The notes under the pieces are model-generated. The model saw nothing but the letters and a program-made list of their open reading frames with translations. It was not told the origin of the DNA and made no database searches. A program made the position numbers and the translations under genes. A stretch of DNA of 64,000 nt from Levilactobacillus enshiensis (GTDB lineage Bacteria > Bacillota > Bacilli > Lactobacillales > Lactobacillaceae). Where the stretch lies: positions 62,001-126,000 of the forward strand of contig NZ_SULH01000003.1 in assembly GCF_007115095.1 (NCBI RefSeq), written 5' to 3'. Shown piece after piece: positions 48,528 through 56,338 of the stretch (position 1 is the first letter of the stretch; every line of letters starts with the position of its first letter).

Positions 48528-49007
48528 ATGAAACTCGTTTACGTTGACAATCGCTATATTTCTTACTTACAAAAATTCGACAGCCGTGTTTTACAGAACA
48601 AAAGTCACCGACCTTACATCGGTCCAATTCTAATCGTCAATCACCATGAATACTTTGCGCCTTTTGAAACCGCTAAACCCGGTAAGAGTGTAAATAAACG
48701 GCTCGCATTTACGATCCACGAAAACCAATCGCCGACTAGCCCCGCGCTTAGTTTTCTATTAATTAACGACATGATTCCCATTGCCCATAAAAATTACATG
48801 CCAATTGAGATGCAACATTTAAAAGAGACCCAGTCAAAAAAGTTCAATCTGCTCTTAAAGGAACAAAACTTCGCTAGAGCCAACTAACAGCGTATTTTAC
48901 AAAAAGCGCTTAGCGTCTACCACAAGCGCTTATCTGCCAAAATCCCCTTCTTCAATCAAATGTGCTTGGACTTTAGGCTTCTTGAACATACCTATCTGAA
49001 ATTTTAA
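48528..49007 (+). pseudogene. toxN: ToxN/AbiQ-type endoribonuclease toxin with an in-frame stop at codon 120
   Basis: The first 119 codons encode an AbiQ/ToxN-like protein: YVDNRYISYLQKFDSRV, RPYIGPILIVNHHEYFAPF, NDMIPI, and KKFNLLLKEQ. A TAA at 48885-48887 then stops it. The same frame continues for 39 more codons (QRILQKALSVY, IPFFNQMCLDFRLLEHTYLKF) to a second TAA at 49005-49007, and this is exactly the C-terminal pattern of the family. The full protein would be about 159 residues, near the usual 165-175. A CAA-to-TAA change is the simplest origin. The catalytic TSPK-like motif reads ETAK (47-50). GGAGG lies before ATG 48528. The 119-aa product probably lacks toxicity, unless the stop is read through. 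Confidence 0.85.
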
Positions 49008-49023
49008 TTTGATGATGCCATCA

Positions 49024-49078
49024 GAAACGGATACCTTTACTTAGTCCCCCTGACTGAGTAAAGGTATCCGTTTCTTTT
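49024..49078. terminator. Strong inverted repeat / terminator after the toxin
   Basis: GAAACGGATACCTTTACT pairs perfectly with AGTAAAGGTATCCGTTTC, 18 bp, followed by TTTT. Confidence 0.75.
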
Positions 49079-49167
49079 ACGGCCAATTTCAAAATTTGTT
49101 ACAACGTTTTACCTAAAGCCCTTGCGCGGTTTCTCGAAATCATTTAAACTATGGAATACGATAGTTA

Positions 49168-49181
49168 TGTAAACGCTTAAA
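49168..49181. promoter_or_regulatory. cre-like site before the DUF1097 gene
   Basis: TGTAAACGCTTAAA matches the cre consensus in 13 of 14 positions, 19 bp before the ATG. Confidence 0.45.
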
Positions 49182-49199
49182 CAATAAAGGGGCCGTCTC

Positions 49200-49745
49200 A
49201 TGAAAATTAGTAAAAAAGTCTGGTTCGATGCAATTGGGGTGGGTCTGTTCACCCTCGTCTACAGTTTGATTATGAGTGGCTTCTCCCTCTGGATGGGGTC
49301 TGCTGCTTTCGTCGCCGTCTCCTACTTCTTCGGTGCCGGCTTCCCTAAGGATAAACTCTGGAACATTCTGGTCAGCTTCGCCCTCGGTATTGTCTGGGGA
49401 CTGCTCGCATTTCGACTGCTCCAGGTTCCCGCCATTAGTGGCCTTTGGGCGAGTTCACTCATGTTTGGCTTGCTGACCTTTGTGGTGCTGTTCCTCCAAG
49501 GAACCATCATGAAATTCACCATTGTTCCGGCCTGGCTGATTGCGTGGGGAACGACCATGCTGATCATTACCAACATCTCCGTTCACAATTGGTCACTCTT
49601 CGTTTTCCAATTGTACGCGTCCATGTTGCTCGGAATCTTCGTGATTGGCTACGCATCGGATCTATTTAATCGGATTATGTTTCACTTTTTCCCGGAAAAG
49701 AAGCCGGTGGAAAAGGTCGATGCTGAGCCCGCTAAGAATGAATAA
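49200..49745 (+). CDS. DUF1097-like membrane protein, 181 aa
   Basis: The protein has five to six hydrophobic helices, with a hydrophilic, acidic C-terminus (KKPVEKVDAEPAKNE). FFGAGFPKDKLWNILVSFALG and TNISVHNWSLFVFQLYASMLLG are as in the DUF1097 family of uncharacterised inner-membrane proteins. AAAGGGGCC precedes ATG 49200. It is a single gene with its own terminator and a cre-like site, so carbon catabolite control is likely. Function unknown. Confidence 0.75.
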   Translation: MKISKKVWFDAIGVGLFTLVYSLIMSGFSLWMGSAAFVAVSYFFGAGFPKDKLWNILVSFALGIVWGLLAFRLLQVPAISGLWASSLMFGLLTFVVLFLQGTIMKFTIVPAWLIAWGTTMLIITNISVHNWSLFVFQLYASMLLGIFVIGYASDLFNRIMFHFFPEKKPVEKVDAEPAKNE

Positions 49746-49767
49746 ATATTCAATGTAACGTATGAGA

Positions 49768-49824
49768 TTAAAAAGACTAACTGGTTATTCCACGCTGTGT
49801 GGATCGCCGGTTAGTCTTTTTTTA
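49768..49824. terminator. Bidirectional intrinsic terminator
   Basis: AAAAAGACTAACTGG pairs with CCGGTTAGTCTTTTT, with an inner TTCCAC/GTGTGGA stem, between convergent genes. Confidence 0.85.
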
Positions 49825-49840
49825 ATGCACATCTTACTGC

Positions 49841-50539
49841 TTAACTCACAATCTGATCCGCCTTCAACGCATCAACAAACGTCTGTACCGGGTCATTTTC
49901 CGAATAACGGGCCATGAGTTCTTCATAGTTGCCTTGAAAGATACAATGTTGATTGGCAATGAAAATCACGTGGCAGGGGACATTTTGGAGTTCGAACAGG
50001 TTATGGCCCGTAAAAATGACCTGACTACAGGTCGCTAAATCGCTCAATAGACCTAGAATCTTTCGCGCACTGATGGGGTCTAGCCCGCTGGTGGGTTCAT
50101 CAAACAAATACAGGGCGCGTTTCAGTGTACACATTGCATAAATAATCAGTAACCGGCGTTCCCCACCTGACATATCGCGATATTTTTCATTGAGGAGCGC
50201 CACCACATTTTCCTGATACACAGCGGTTAAAAACTCATCCGTGCGTTGCGTCCCCGGATTCAAGTCCCGAAAAATATCCAGGATATTCTGCCCCGTCATT
50301 GCTGGGAGCATCGGGACGCCCTGCATCTGATAAATAATCTCGGCACTCGACAGTAACGGGTCAATCGTGCCCGCCTGTGGGTCGACCAAGCCTGAAATCA
50401 TATCAAAAATCGTGGATTTGCCAACCCCATTTTTGCCGATGATGCAGTTCATCCTGCCATCGACCGTCGAAAAGCTCAGGTCGGTATAAACCGTTTTCTT
50501 GCCCGCATAGGTAAAACTAACGTGCTCAACTTTAATCAT
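49841..50539 (-). CDS. ABC transporter ATP-binding protein
   Basis: This 232-aa ATPase has Walker A GKNGVGKST near residue 34, signature MSGGERRLLIIYA, Walker B ALYLFDEPTSGLD and the switch His in FTGHN. The type resembles ATPases that pair with ABC-2 permeases in drug, bacteriocin or lipid export. It lies 13 nt downstream of the permease gene and would be translated with it. Only a weak GGGTGAA box stands before ATG 50539, also suggesting coupling. The last ~30 residues are a family-specific extension. Substrate unknown. Confidence 0.85.
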   Translation of the reverse strand: MIKVEHVSFTYAGKKTVYTDLSFSTVDGRMNCIIGKNGVGKSTIFDMISGLVDPQAGTIDPLLSSAEIIYQMQGVPMLPAMTGQNILDIFRDLNPGTQRTDEFLTAVYQENVVALLNEKYRDMSGGERRLLIIYAMCTLKRALYLFDEPTSGLDPISARKILGLLSDLATCSQVIFTGHNLFELQNVPCHVIFIANQHCIFQGNYEELMARYSENDPVQTFVDALKADQIVS

Positions 50540-50552
50540 ATCCGTTCACCCT

Positions 50553-51290
50553 CTAGACCCGTTGACTCTTGGAAATAATCGGCATGTGCGTCATACACAG
50601 ATAGCCGATCACACAGTCAACCACGCCGACACCCACGACCCAGCCCCAACCTGCCAACGTTGGTGCCAGCACATTGCCGACCACATCGCTGGTCAGAATA
50701 GTTGGATTCAGCATCGTCAAAACGCGTAACGGTAAAAATGACGTGGTGTAGCTGTACGTCAACACAGCCAGTAGTAGCACCCCACCGGAAATCGCGGTCA
50801 TCGATGGCGGCTTGATTGGCATCAATAATAGCGGACTAAGGATCCCGCAGGTCGGGAAGTAAATAACGGTGATAATGAATACGACTTCCAGTAAAAGTAG
50901 CGGGGATAAGTTATGAAAGGCCACCATCGCCAGCAGCGTGAATCCCAGGCACTCAATCAACGTAATAAAATAAAACAGAATCTCCGGTGCCAACATCAGG
51001 TAGTTGCGCCGTTCAACAATAAAATAATACATCTTCAAAAAGCCACTCTCTCGCCGACCGTACACCATCAAGATGACACTATTCAGTGCATTTGACAGGA
51101 CGACGTATGACAAGTATGGCGTCAACAGAATAATCAATTTCTCAGTATTATCCGTTTGTTGGGCCATGATATTTTTCCAATTAGACATAGCGAAAAAAAG
51201 TAGCGGAAAAATCACAGCATAGACGAATGCCAGGCGATTATCCAACATCTCTTCTAAATCAAATTTCATCAGCGCGCGAATCTTTTTCAT
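50553..51290 (-). CDS. ABC-2 type transporter permease
   Basis: The 245-aa protein has six hydrophobic helices and the short cytoplasmic N-terminus of ABC-2 permeases (MKKIRALMKFDLEEML), with NWKN...YLSYVVLSNALNSVILMVYGRRESGFLKMYY as the characteristic helix 2-coupling loop. ATG 51290 follows GGGGGAG by 9 nt, and the longer frame upstream has no such site. It pairs with the ATPase gene directly downstream. The upstream region to the XRE gene at 51669 is divergent. Such pairs export peptides or lipids. Confidence 0.85.
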   Translation of the reverse strand: MKKIRALMKFDLEEMLDNRLAFVYAVIFPLLFFAMSNWKNIMAQQTDNTEKLIILLTPYLSYVVLSNALNSVILMVYGRRESGFLKMYYFIVERRNYLMLAPEILFYFITLIECLGFTLLAMVAFHNLSPLLLLEVVFIITVIYFPTCGILSPLLLMPIKPPSMTAISGGVLLLAVLTYSYTTSFLPLRVLTMLNPTILTSDVVGNVLAPTLAGWGWVVGVGVVDCVIGYLCMTHMPIISKSQRV

Positions 51291-51583
51291 TTGCCACCAC
51301 TCCCCCATTCCTCTTGCTCGTATCCTAGCACGCATCCGCGAAAGGACGTGGCAAACGTATCTGACCCCCCCAGTTTTTTCGGTGAACTACCACGCGCCAA
51401 AACAAGTTGCGACAACTAATCTTTACGACATGTATTTTCACATCCACATTAGACAGCCTATTTCACCTACCAGGTCTGGCGCCGCCAGTTTTCAAATTTT
51501 GACTAGTTTGACCGATCAGTCGGTTCCGGCTTTTTAGTGCTTGTCACAACTGCCAGTCCACTGACGATTTTTTAACTATCAAA

Positions 51584-51647
51584 AGTCATATATAGTTGAC
51601 ATTTTGACAGTCCGCTTCTATACTGAAAATGTCATATATATCTAACA
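51584..51647 (+). promoter_or_regulatory. Promoter and two operator-like dyads of the XRE operon
   Basis: TTGACA (51596-51601) and TATACT (51619-51624) are separated by 17 bp. AGTCATATATAGTTGACA (51584-51601) and TGTCATATATATCTAACA (51630-51647) are similar 18-bp dyads, one on the -35 box and one past the start point. They are probable binding sites of the XRE protein. Nothing else was identified in 51291-51583. Confidence 0.6.
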
Positions 51648-51668
51648 TTTAAACAGGAGGTGACCTCC

Positions 51669-51857
51669 GTGAACCGCGTTAAAGAGTTTCGCAAAGCTGC
51701 TGGACTGACGCAATTTCAGTTGGCCCAGCAAGTGGCCGTTGCACGGCAAACCATTAACCTGGTCGAAAACGACAAGTACAACCCCTCGCTCGACCTTTGC
51801 ATTCGGCTCGCCAAGGCCCTCCACACGGACCTTAATCAGTTATTCTGGGAGGAATAG
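51669..51857 (+). CDS. Small XRE-family regulator, 62 aa
   Basis: This small protein consists of one helix-turn-helix domain (NRVKEFRKAAGLTQFQLAQQVAVARQTINLVENDKYNPSLDLCIRL broadly, with TQFQLAQQV and RQTINLVEN as the recognition part) and a short tail ending FWEE. GTG at 51669 is the start, 7 nt after AGGAGGT. An earlier GTG lies inside that site. The gene is followed after 2 nt by a DUF3278 gene, and a second DUF3278 gene follows. Such XRE/DUF3278 units are common in lactobacilli, and the XRE protein presumably autoregulates the cluster. Confidence 0.85.
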   Translation: MNRVKEFRKAAGLTQFQLAQQVAVARQTINLVENDKYNPSLDLCIRLAKALHTDLNQLFWEE

Positions 51858-51859
51858 TT

Positions 51860-52390
51860 ATGCAAAACGGGGAAACTTTACGCAATCGGATCGTTAAGCA
51901 TTTTTTCAACATTTCCGGGGATTTTGACGAATATAAGCAACAAGAAGTGAATCGGATTGGGACCAACGCCATGATGATGTGCTTGCCCGCCTTTTTAATT
52001 GCACCCATCATCGCCTGCTTTTGGGCAACGACTTCTCCTGACTACGCGTTAGCCGGACTGGTCATCTTCAACGCCGTCTACTTTGGGGCCGTTATCTGTC
52101 CTTACATCGCGGTGGCTAGTCGGCGCGCCCATCTGACCGATCACGAGGTTGACGTTCGCGACATGCCAGCCGCTTACAAGCACATTCTAAGAGCCGCACT
52201 GGGCTATGCCCTTTACTTCATGACCGTCATGTATTTGATGCAGGTATTTCTCAATACGGCTTTCGATGGGGCTAGTTTTATACCGCAATTACTTAACATC
52301 GGGAATATCAAGACCGCAATCTTCGATGGTATTTTCTTTGGTGTTATCATGGGCGTTACTGATTTAGTTCGGCTTAAGAAACAACAGTAA
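51860..52390 (+). CDS. DUF3278 membrane protein (first copy)
   Basis: This 176-aa protein has a cytoplasmic N-terminus with NISGDFDEYKQQEVNRIGTNAMM, four hydrophobic helices (about 42-60, 66-85, 117-137, 152-166), and a short RLKKQQ tail. The motif SRRAHLTDHEV in the central loop is shared with the second copy. ATG 51860 lies 2 nt after the XRE stop, with GGGAGGA inside that gene's end. DUF3278 proteins are of unknown function and are usually paired with an XRE regulator. Confidence 0.8.
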   Translation: MQNGETLRNRIVKHFFNISGDFDEYKQQEVNRIGTNAMMMCLPAFLIAPIIACFWATTSPDYALAGLVIFNAVYFGAVICPYIAVASRRAHLTDHEVDVRDMPAAYKHILRAALGYALYFMTVMYLMQVFLNTAFDGASFIPQLLNIGNIKTAIFDGIFFGVIMGVTDLVRLKKQQ

Positions 52391-52431
52391 TTTTTTCAGA
52401 TATAAGTTCATTTATTCCGGGGGGAATTATC

Positions 52432-52962
52432 ATGAAAAGCAGGGAGAATTTTCGTGATCGCATCGTTAAATGCTTTTTCAGTATTTCAGGGGATTTTGAT
52501 GAGTATAAACGACAAGAAGCCAATCGGATTGGGACCAACGCCATGCTACTGTGTCTGCTGATACTTTTACTGCCACCGGTCGTAGCTGCCTTTTGGATCG
52601 ATACTGCACCTGCTAACGCCTTGATTGGTCTTCTGTTATTCGACCTTTGCTGCGTCAATTTTATTGTTTTTCCCTATATTTTGGTGGCTAGCCGCCGCGC
52701 ACACCTCACTGATCACGAAGTCAACGTACATGACTTGCCGGCCGCTCGTCGGCACGACCTGAAATGTGCGCTTGGTTATGGTCTTTACGCTGGCGTTTTC
52801 CTGTACCTTGAGCAAGCCATCATTAATAGCATTTTTGACGGCACCAACTTTATTCGAGAATTACTTGCCATTACCAACATTAAAACCGGTGTTTTGTCTG
52901 GACTGACTACCGGCATCCTTATGGAAGTTGTGTTTTTGATTCGGCTTAAAAAACAGCAGTAA
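52432..52962 (+). CDS. DUF3278 membrane protein (second copy)
   Basis: This 176-aa protein aligns with the preceding gene from end to end without gaps, with roughly half of the residues identical, including SISGDFDEYKRQEANRIGTNAM and SRRAHLTDHEVNV. It has the same four-helix layout and RLKKQQ tail. It is a tandem duplicate, old enough to have diverged. GGGGGGAA precedes ATG 52432. It is in the same operon as the XRE gene and first copy. Confidence 0.8.
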   Translation: MKSRENFRDRIVKCFFSISGDFDEYKRQEANRIGTNAMLLCLLILLLPPVVAAFWIDTAPANALIGLLLFDLCCVNFIVFPYILVASRRAHLTDHEVNVHDLPAARRHDLKCALGYGLYAGVFLYLEQAIINSIFDGTNFIRELLAITNIKTGVLSGLTTGILMEVVFLIRLKKQQ

Positions 52963-53088
52963 CGACTAAGAATTTCCGGAAATTTCTAACGTTCAAAGTG
53001 AATTTTACTTACACGAAGAAGGCCCAATCGACAGCCGCGTTAATTCTTTAGTAAAATTCTAAATACCCATCAAATTATTAAAAGAACT

Positions 53089-53143
53089 AATAAGAGAACC
53101 ATCAAAGTAGACGTTAACCCTACCTTGATGGTTCTCTTATTTT
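53089..53143. terminator. Bidirectional intrinsic terminator
   Basis: AATAAGAGAACCATCAA pairs with TTGATGGTTCTCTTATT between the DUF3278 operon and the convergent XRE-TPR regulator. Confidence 0.85.
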
Positions 53144-53167
53144 CAATAACTTTGGGGGACTTTAATA

Positions 53168-54061
53168 CTATTCAGCATCATTTCCCATTTTCTGCTCATA
53201 CCGACTACGCAACGCCCCCAACTTAACTTCGACCACTTCATTGTGATTGATGCGGGCAAAGGCTAGTGTCTCGTTCATCAAACGCTGGATGGTCGCATCA
53301 TCTTGGTGTTGCTTAACGGCGTTTTCAGCCGCCAAAAATTTCAGTCGCGGCAAGTAGTACGTCACGTGCTTGTTCGAACACAGCAAGACGCCAGCGTTGA
53401 CGAGGTCATTGCTGGTCGTGAAGTCTCCGGCCAAGGCGTAAAACTCCGCCGTGTAAAAGACCACCGTTAGCAGGCGCAGGTAATCGTTGCCGGTCTCCTC
53501 GTGCGTCGTGACCAGTGCCCGTTGCACATACCGGTACGTCTTGGTGAAGTAAAACTTAGCCTTCGCCAGTTGATCGCGCCGTTGGTACAGGACGCCAGAC
53601 CCCACGTAGGCGAGTTGGGTAAAAATAGTTTCGTGCTTCTCATCATACCCATTCAAGATACGAGAAAAGTCAAAGAGAATATCATCCGGTTCCTTGTTGA
53701 TCAGCGAGTTCAGCATCCCCCGCAGATAGTAGAACTGCATTTTCAAGGGAACCGCGTCAATTTTAGTTTCATCGATTGCATTAAGAGACGCTAACACGGT
53801 GCGGTAATCCGCCATCATGAGTTGGTCTTCGACCTTATCCAACTGTTCCCGCATTTTCGTAACCGAGGTGGCCTGCTCTTCGTTGAGGTCATCGACCGTC
53901 AATCCAAGCCGGGCACAGAGCTGTTCCAAAATCGCTAGCGATGGCACCCGTCCCTGTCGTTCAAATTTACTCAGCGTTGCCTGTGTACAGATACCAGCCG
54001 ATAATTTCACTTGTGACAGCCGCAACGCCTTCCGCTGGGCCACAAACTTTTTGATGTCCAT
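53168..54061 (-). CDS. XRE regulator with TPR-like C-terminus (Rgg/PlcR-like, RNPP type)
   Basis: This 297-aa protein starts with an XRE helix-turn-helix (RKALRLSQVKLSAGICTQATLSKFERQ). The rest is all-helical with repeat spacing fitting tetratricopeptide-like repeats (YYLRGMLNSLI, GSGVLYQRRDQLAKAKFYF, EFYALAGDFTTSND). This is the architecture of Rgg, PlcR and ComR regulators that bind short peptide pheromones. ATG 54061 is taken because the HTH normally starts within ten residues. The ribosome binding site is weak. It is divergent from a short 18-codon frame and an ABC exporter gene. A peptide partner is inferred, not shown. Confidence 0.75.
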   Translation of the reverse strand: MDIKKFVAQRKALRLSQVKLSAGICTQATLSKFERQGRVPSLAILEQLCARLGLTVDDLNEEQATSVTKMREQLDKVEDQLMMADYRTVLASLNAIDETKIDAVPLKMQFYYLRGMLNSLINKEPDDILFDFSRILNGYDEKHETIFTQLAYVGSGVLYQRRDQLAKAKFYFTKTYRYVQRALVTTHEETGNDYLRLLTVVFYTAEFYALAGDFTTSNDLVNAGVLLCSNKHVTYYLPRLKFLAAENAVKQHQDDATIQRLMNETLAFARINHNEVVEVKLGALRSRYEQKMGNDAE

Positions 54062-54263
54062 GCTGATCAATCCTATTCTTCGGTCATGATTACCCAAACC
54101 CGTTATGCAGACCGACTCATTTTAATCTTACTCAGAGCGTTTTTCACGACGCTCCTGTTCAACGCAACTTGCCTTTCTTTTAGTATATCACTGCACTTAG
54201 TCTGACAATAGTTAACGACTTAGTCCAACTTCAACTGATGATTAAAACTAGATTGCATTTCTA

Positions 54264-54281
54264 ATCGTATTATTATACGAT
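54264..54281. promoter_or_regulatory. Palindrome in the regulator/exporter intergenic region
   Basis: ATCGTAT (54264-54270) and ATACGAT (54275-54281) flank TATT. The site lies between the XRE-TPR regulator and the short peptide frame and is a candidate operator for the regulator. Confidence 0.4.
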
Positions 54282-54309
54282 AACTATATTCTAGAAGGAA
54301 GTGATGCCC

Positions 54310-54366
54310 ATGACTCACCTACCCCGGACGCACCGGCCATTGCCGGCAGTCCACCGCTTTCTTTGA
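54310..54366 (+). CDS. Possible short peptide, 18 aa (MTHLPRTHRPLPAVHRFL)
   Basis: ATG 54310 follows AAGGAAG by 8 nt and opens an 18-codon frame rich in Pro, His and Arg. An in-frame ATG 6 nt upstream would overlap the binding site. It has no signal peptide or hydrophobic stretch. It stands between a TPR-type XRE regulator and an ABC exporter, where a pheromone or leader peptide would be expected. A small CCGGC/GCCGG hairpin inside it could make it a leader-type attenuator instead. Evidence is thin. Confidence 0.3.
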   Translation: MTHLPRTHRPLPAVHRFL

Positions 54367-54432
54367 TTCCACTATGGGGCAAGATATTGTGCAACGTAAC
54401 TAAGTTGTTTCCTCTCAAAGGAGAGATATCTG

Positions 54433-56052
54433 ATGTGGAATCTTGTTATACGGCCCCAGAAGCGGCTATTTCTTATCTTCTTAATTGTCACCTTTCTCCA
54501 TGCGTTCATTACCATCGCTTACGCCAAAGTCATCGAATTCCTGACTCAGGTGATTACCGGTAAAGTGCAACTTGCTTTCGGTTACCTCGTTATTTTTTGT
54601 CTGGTCTTTGCCAGTCTCACCGCCCTAATCAACGTCATCGGCGGTTACTTCAAAGGCCGCGTCATCAACGGTGCCATGCAACAGTTACGTCAACACGTCT
54701 TCAATCACTTTCTAACGACTACTGCCTTGAAAGACGCCACAGTTGGTGCCAAGGTCTCCTACCTCACTGCTAAAGCCGATGTCATTGAGCAAACCTACAT
54801 CGGCAGTTTTGTCACGGGGCTGTCTCTGTTTTGTCAACTCCTACTTGCACTGGGCTTCGCATTCGCCATCAACGGCCCATTAACCCTGATGGTCCTAGTG
54901 CTTGAAATTCCAGCCGTGCTATTACCATTTCTGTCTCAAAATCGTCTGAAACGGGCTAAAGCACCGGTCTTACGACAATTAGAAGCTTACACGGCTACCG
55001 TGACCAACTGGCTATCCGGCTTGACGGTCATTAGGAATTTTGGTCGTGAACCCCGCTTTAAGCAGCGCCATGCCAATCAGACTTGCGCCCTGACCACCGC
55101 GCAAAATCAGGATGTCTTGGTTCGCAAAATCATCAGTGGCTGGTCTCAATTTTTCAGCGACCTCGTCTACTTGGGGACTTGGTTGATTGGTGGCCTCTTT
55201 GTTCGCCAATACGGACTCTCTTTTGCGGCATTTATTGGTTTCACCCAGCTTTCAAGCGCCATCTCCTTTCCTTTAGAAATGGCCAGCGATGTATTTACCG
55301 ATTACTTTGGTGGCCGTCGAGCCTACCTGGAATTTGGCCCTTTACTGACTGCCAAGACTGGCCGTCAGCCTCGCCGCATTATGCCATTTTCCACGACAGC
55401 CAGTCACTTCATTACCTACGACCATGCAACTATCGCGGACCAGCAGCATCCCTTGCTAAAAGACGTGACGCTCAGCATTGATCGTTGTGAGAAAATCATT
55501 GTGATTGGCGAAAGCGGTGCTGGCAAGTCGACCTTGGTCAACACCTTATTTGGCACTCACCACCTAACTGCCGGAACTATTACCATTAATGGTCAGTCAC
55601 TGTCAACGCTAACTACGGGTGACGTGTCCCAGCTCATTAGTTTTCAAGAACAGGCGACCTTCATTTTTGATGGCACCGTTGCGGACAACCTCACGTTATT
55701 CCAGTCAGGGTACACGCCGCAACAACTCCTAACTGCCCTGAAAACGGCCGGCATAACCGCAACACCCGACTTTCTAAAGACTAACGTATCCACCACTGGC
55801 AGTCGGCTTTCCGGCGGTGAACGCCAACGTATCGGCCTCGCCCGCAACTTGCTGGCCGCCAAACCGTTCATGATTTTTGATGAACTCTCTAGTGGTCTGG
55901 ATAAGGCTACCGCCACTATGCTGGAACAGAAGCTCTTTAGCCTAAATGTTGGCTTCATTTACATTACACACAATTATGATACCAACCTGCTACATCAAGC
56001 GGACCGTGTGCTGTGCGTCAAGAATCAGCAGGTAGTTCCTTACATCATTTAA
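54433..56052 (+). CDS. ABC transporter, fused permease-ATPase (exporter half-transporter)
   Basis: The 539-aa protein has an N-terminal six-helix exporter domain (residues about 1-310) and a C-terminal ATPase with Walker A GESGAGKST near 362, signature LSGGERQRIGLARN near 458, and Walker B MIFDELSSGLD. It works as a dimer exporting drugs, lipids or peptides, like CydC/CydD- or LmrA-type half-transporters. No peptidase C39 domain is present. AAGGAG lies 9 nt before ATG 54433. It may belong with the divergent TPR-type regulator and the short peptide frame. Substrate unknown. Confidence 0.85.
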   Translation: MWNLVIRPQKRLFLIFLIVTFLHAFITIAYAKVIEFLTQVITGKVQLAFGYLVIFCLVFASLTALINVIGGYFKGRVINGAMQQLRQHVFNHFLTTTALKDATVGAKVSYLTAKADVIEQTYIGSFVTGLSLFCQLLLALGFAFAINGPLTLMVLVLEIPAVLLPFLSQNRLKRAKAPVLRQLEAYTATVTNWLSGLTVIRNFGREPRFKQRHANQTCALTTAQNQDVLVRKIISGWSQFFSDLVYLGTWLIGGLFVRQYGLSFAAFIGFTQLSSAISFPLEMASDVFTDYFGGRRAYLEFGPLLTAKTGRQPRRIMPFSTTASHFITYDHATIADQQHPLLKDVTLSIDRCEKIIVIGESGAGKSTLVNTLFGTHHLTAGTITINGQSLSTLTTGDVSQLISFQEQATFIFDGTVADNLTLFQSGYTPQQLLTALKTAGITATPDFLKTNVSTTGSRLSGGERQRIGLARNLLAAKPFMIFDELSSGLDKATATMLEQKLFSLNVGFIYITHNYDTNLLHQADRVLCVKNQQVVPYII

Positions 56053-56077
56053 TTTCAATTGAACGTGACTTAGCTTA

Positions 56078-56128
56078 AAAACCTATCCAACGTCGCCCTT
56101 ATCGACGATATTGAATAGGTTTCTTTTT
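56078..56128 (+). terminator. Intrinsic terminator
   Basis: AAAACCTAT pairs with ATAGGTTT, with an inner CGTCG/CGACG stem, followed by CTTTTT. Confidence 0.75.
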
Positions 56129-56166
56129 ACGCTATTTCTGCTTTTCGAATACTAATGGCCTAGAAA

Positions 56167-56182
56167 AGTTTCACGTGGAACA
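56167..56182. other. Degenerate parS-like palindrome
   Basis: AGTTTCACGTGGAACA matches the parS consensus at 14 of 16 positions and lies in an intergenic region. The rest of 56129-56338 shows nothing else. Confidence 0.4.
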
Positions 56183-56338
56183 TGCTTCCCTTTCTCACCA
56201 GGAAACCAACACTCTAATTTAATTTGATTGCTAAATAAAGAGAGCTACCAACCTGACGCGTATCTTCTACACATCGAAACCGCCTCAGTTCCTATAAGAA
56301 TTGCGAACTGAACGCCGGAATTATCGCCAATCTCTCTA

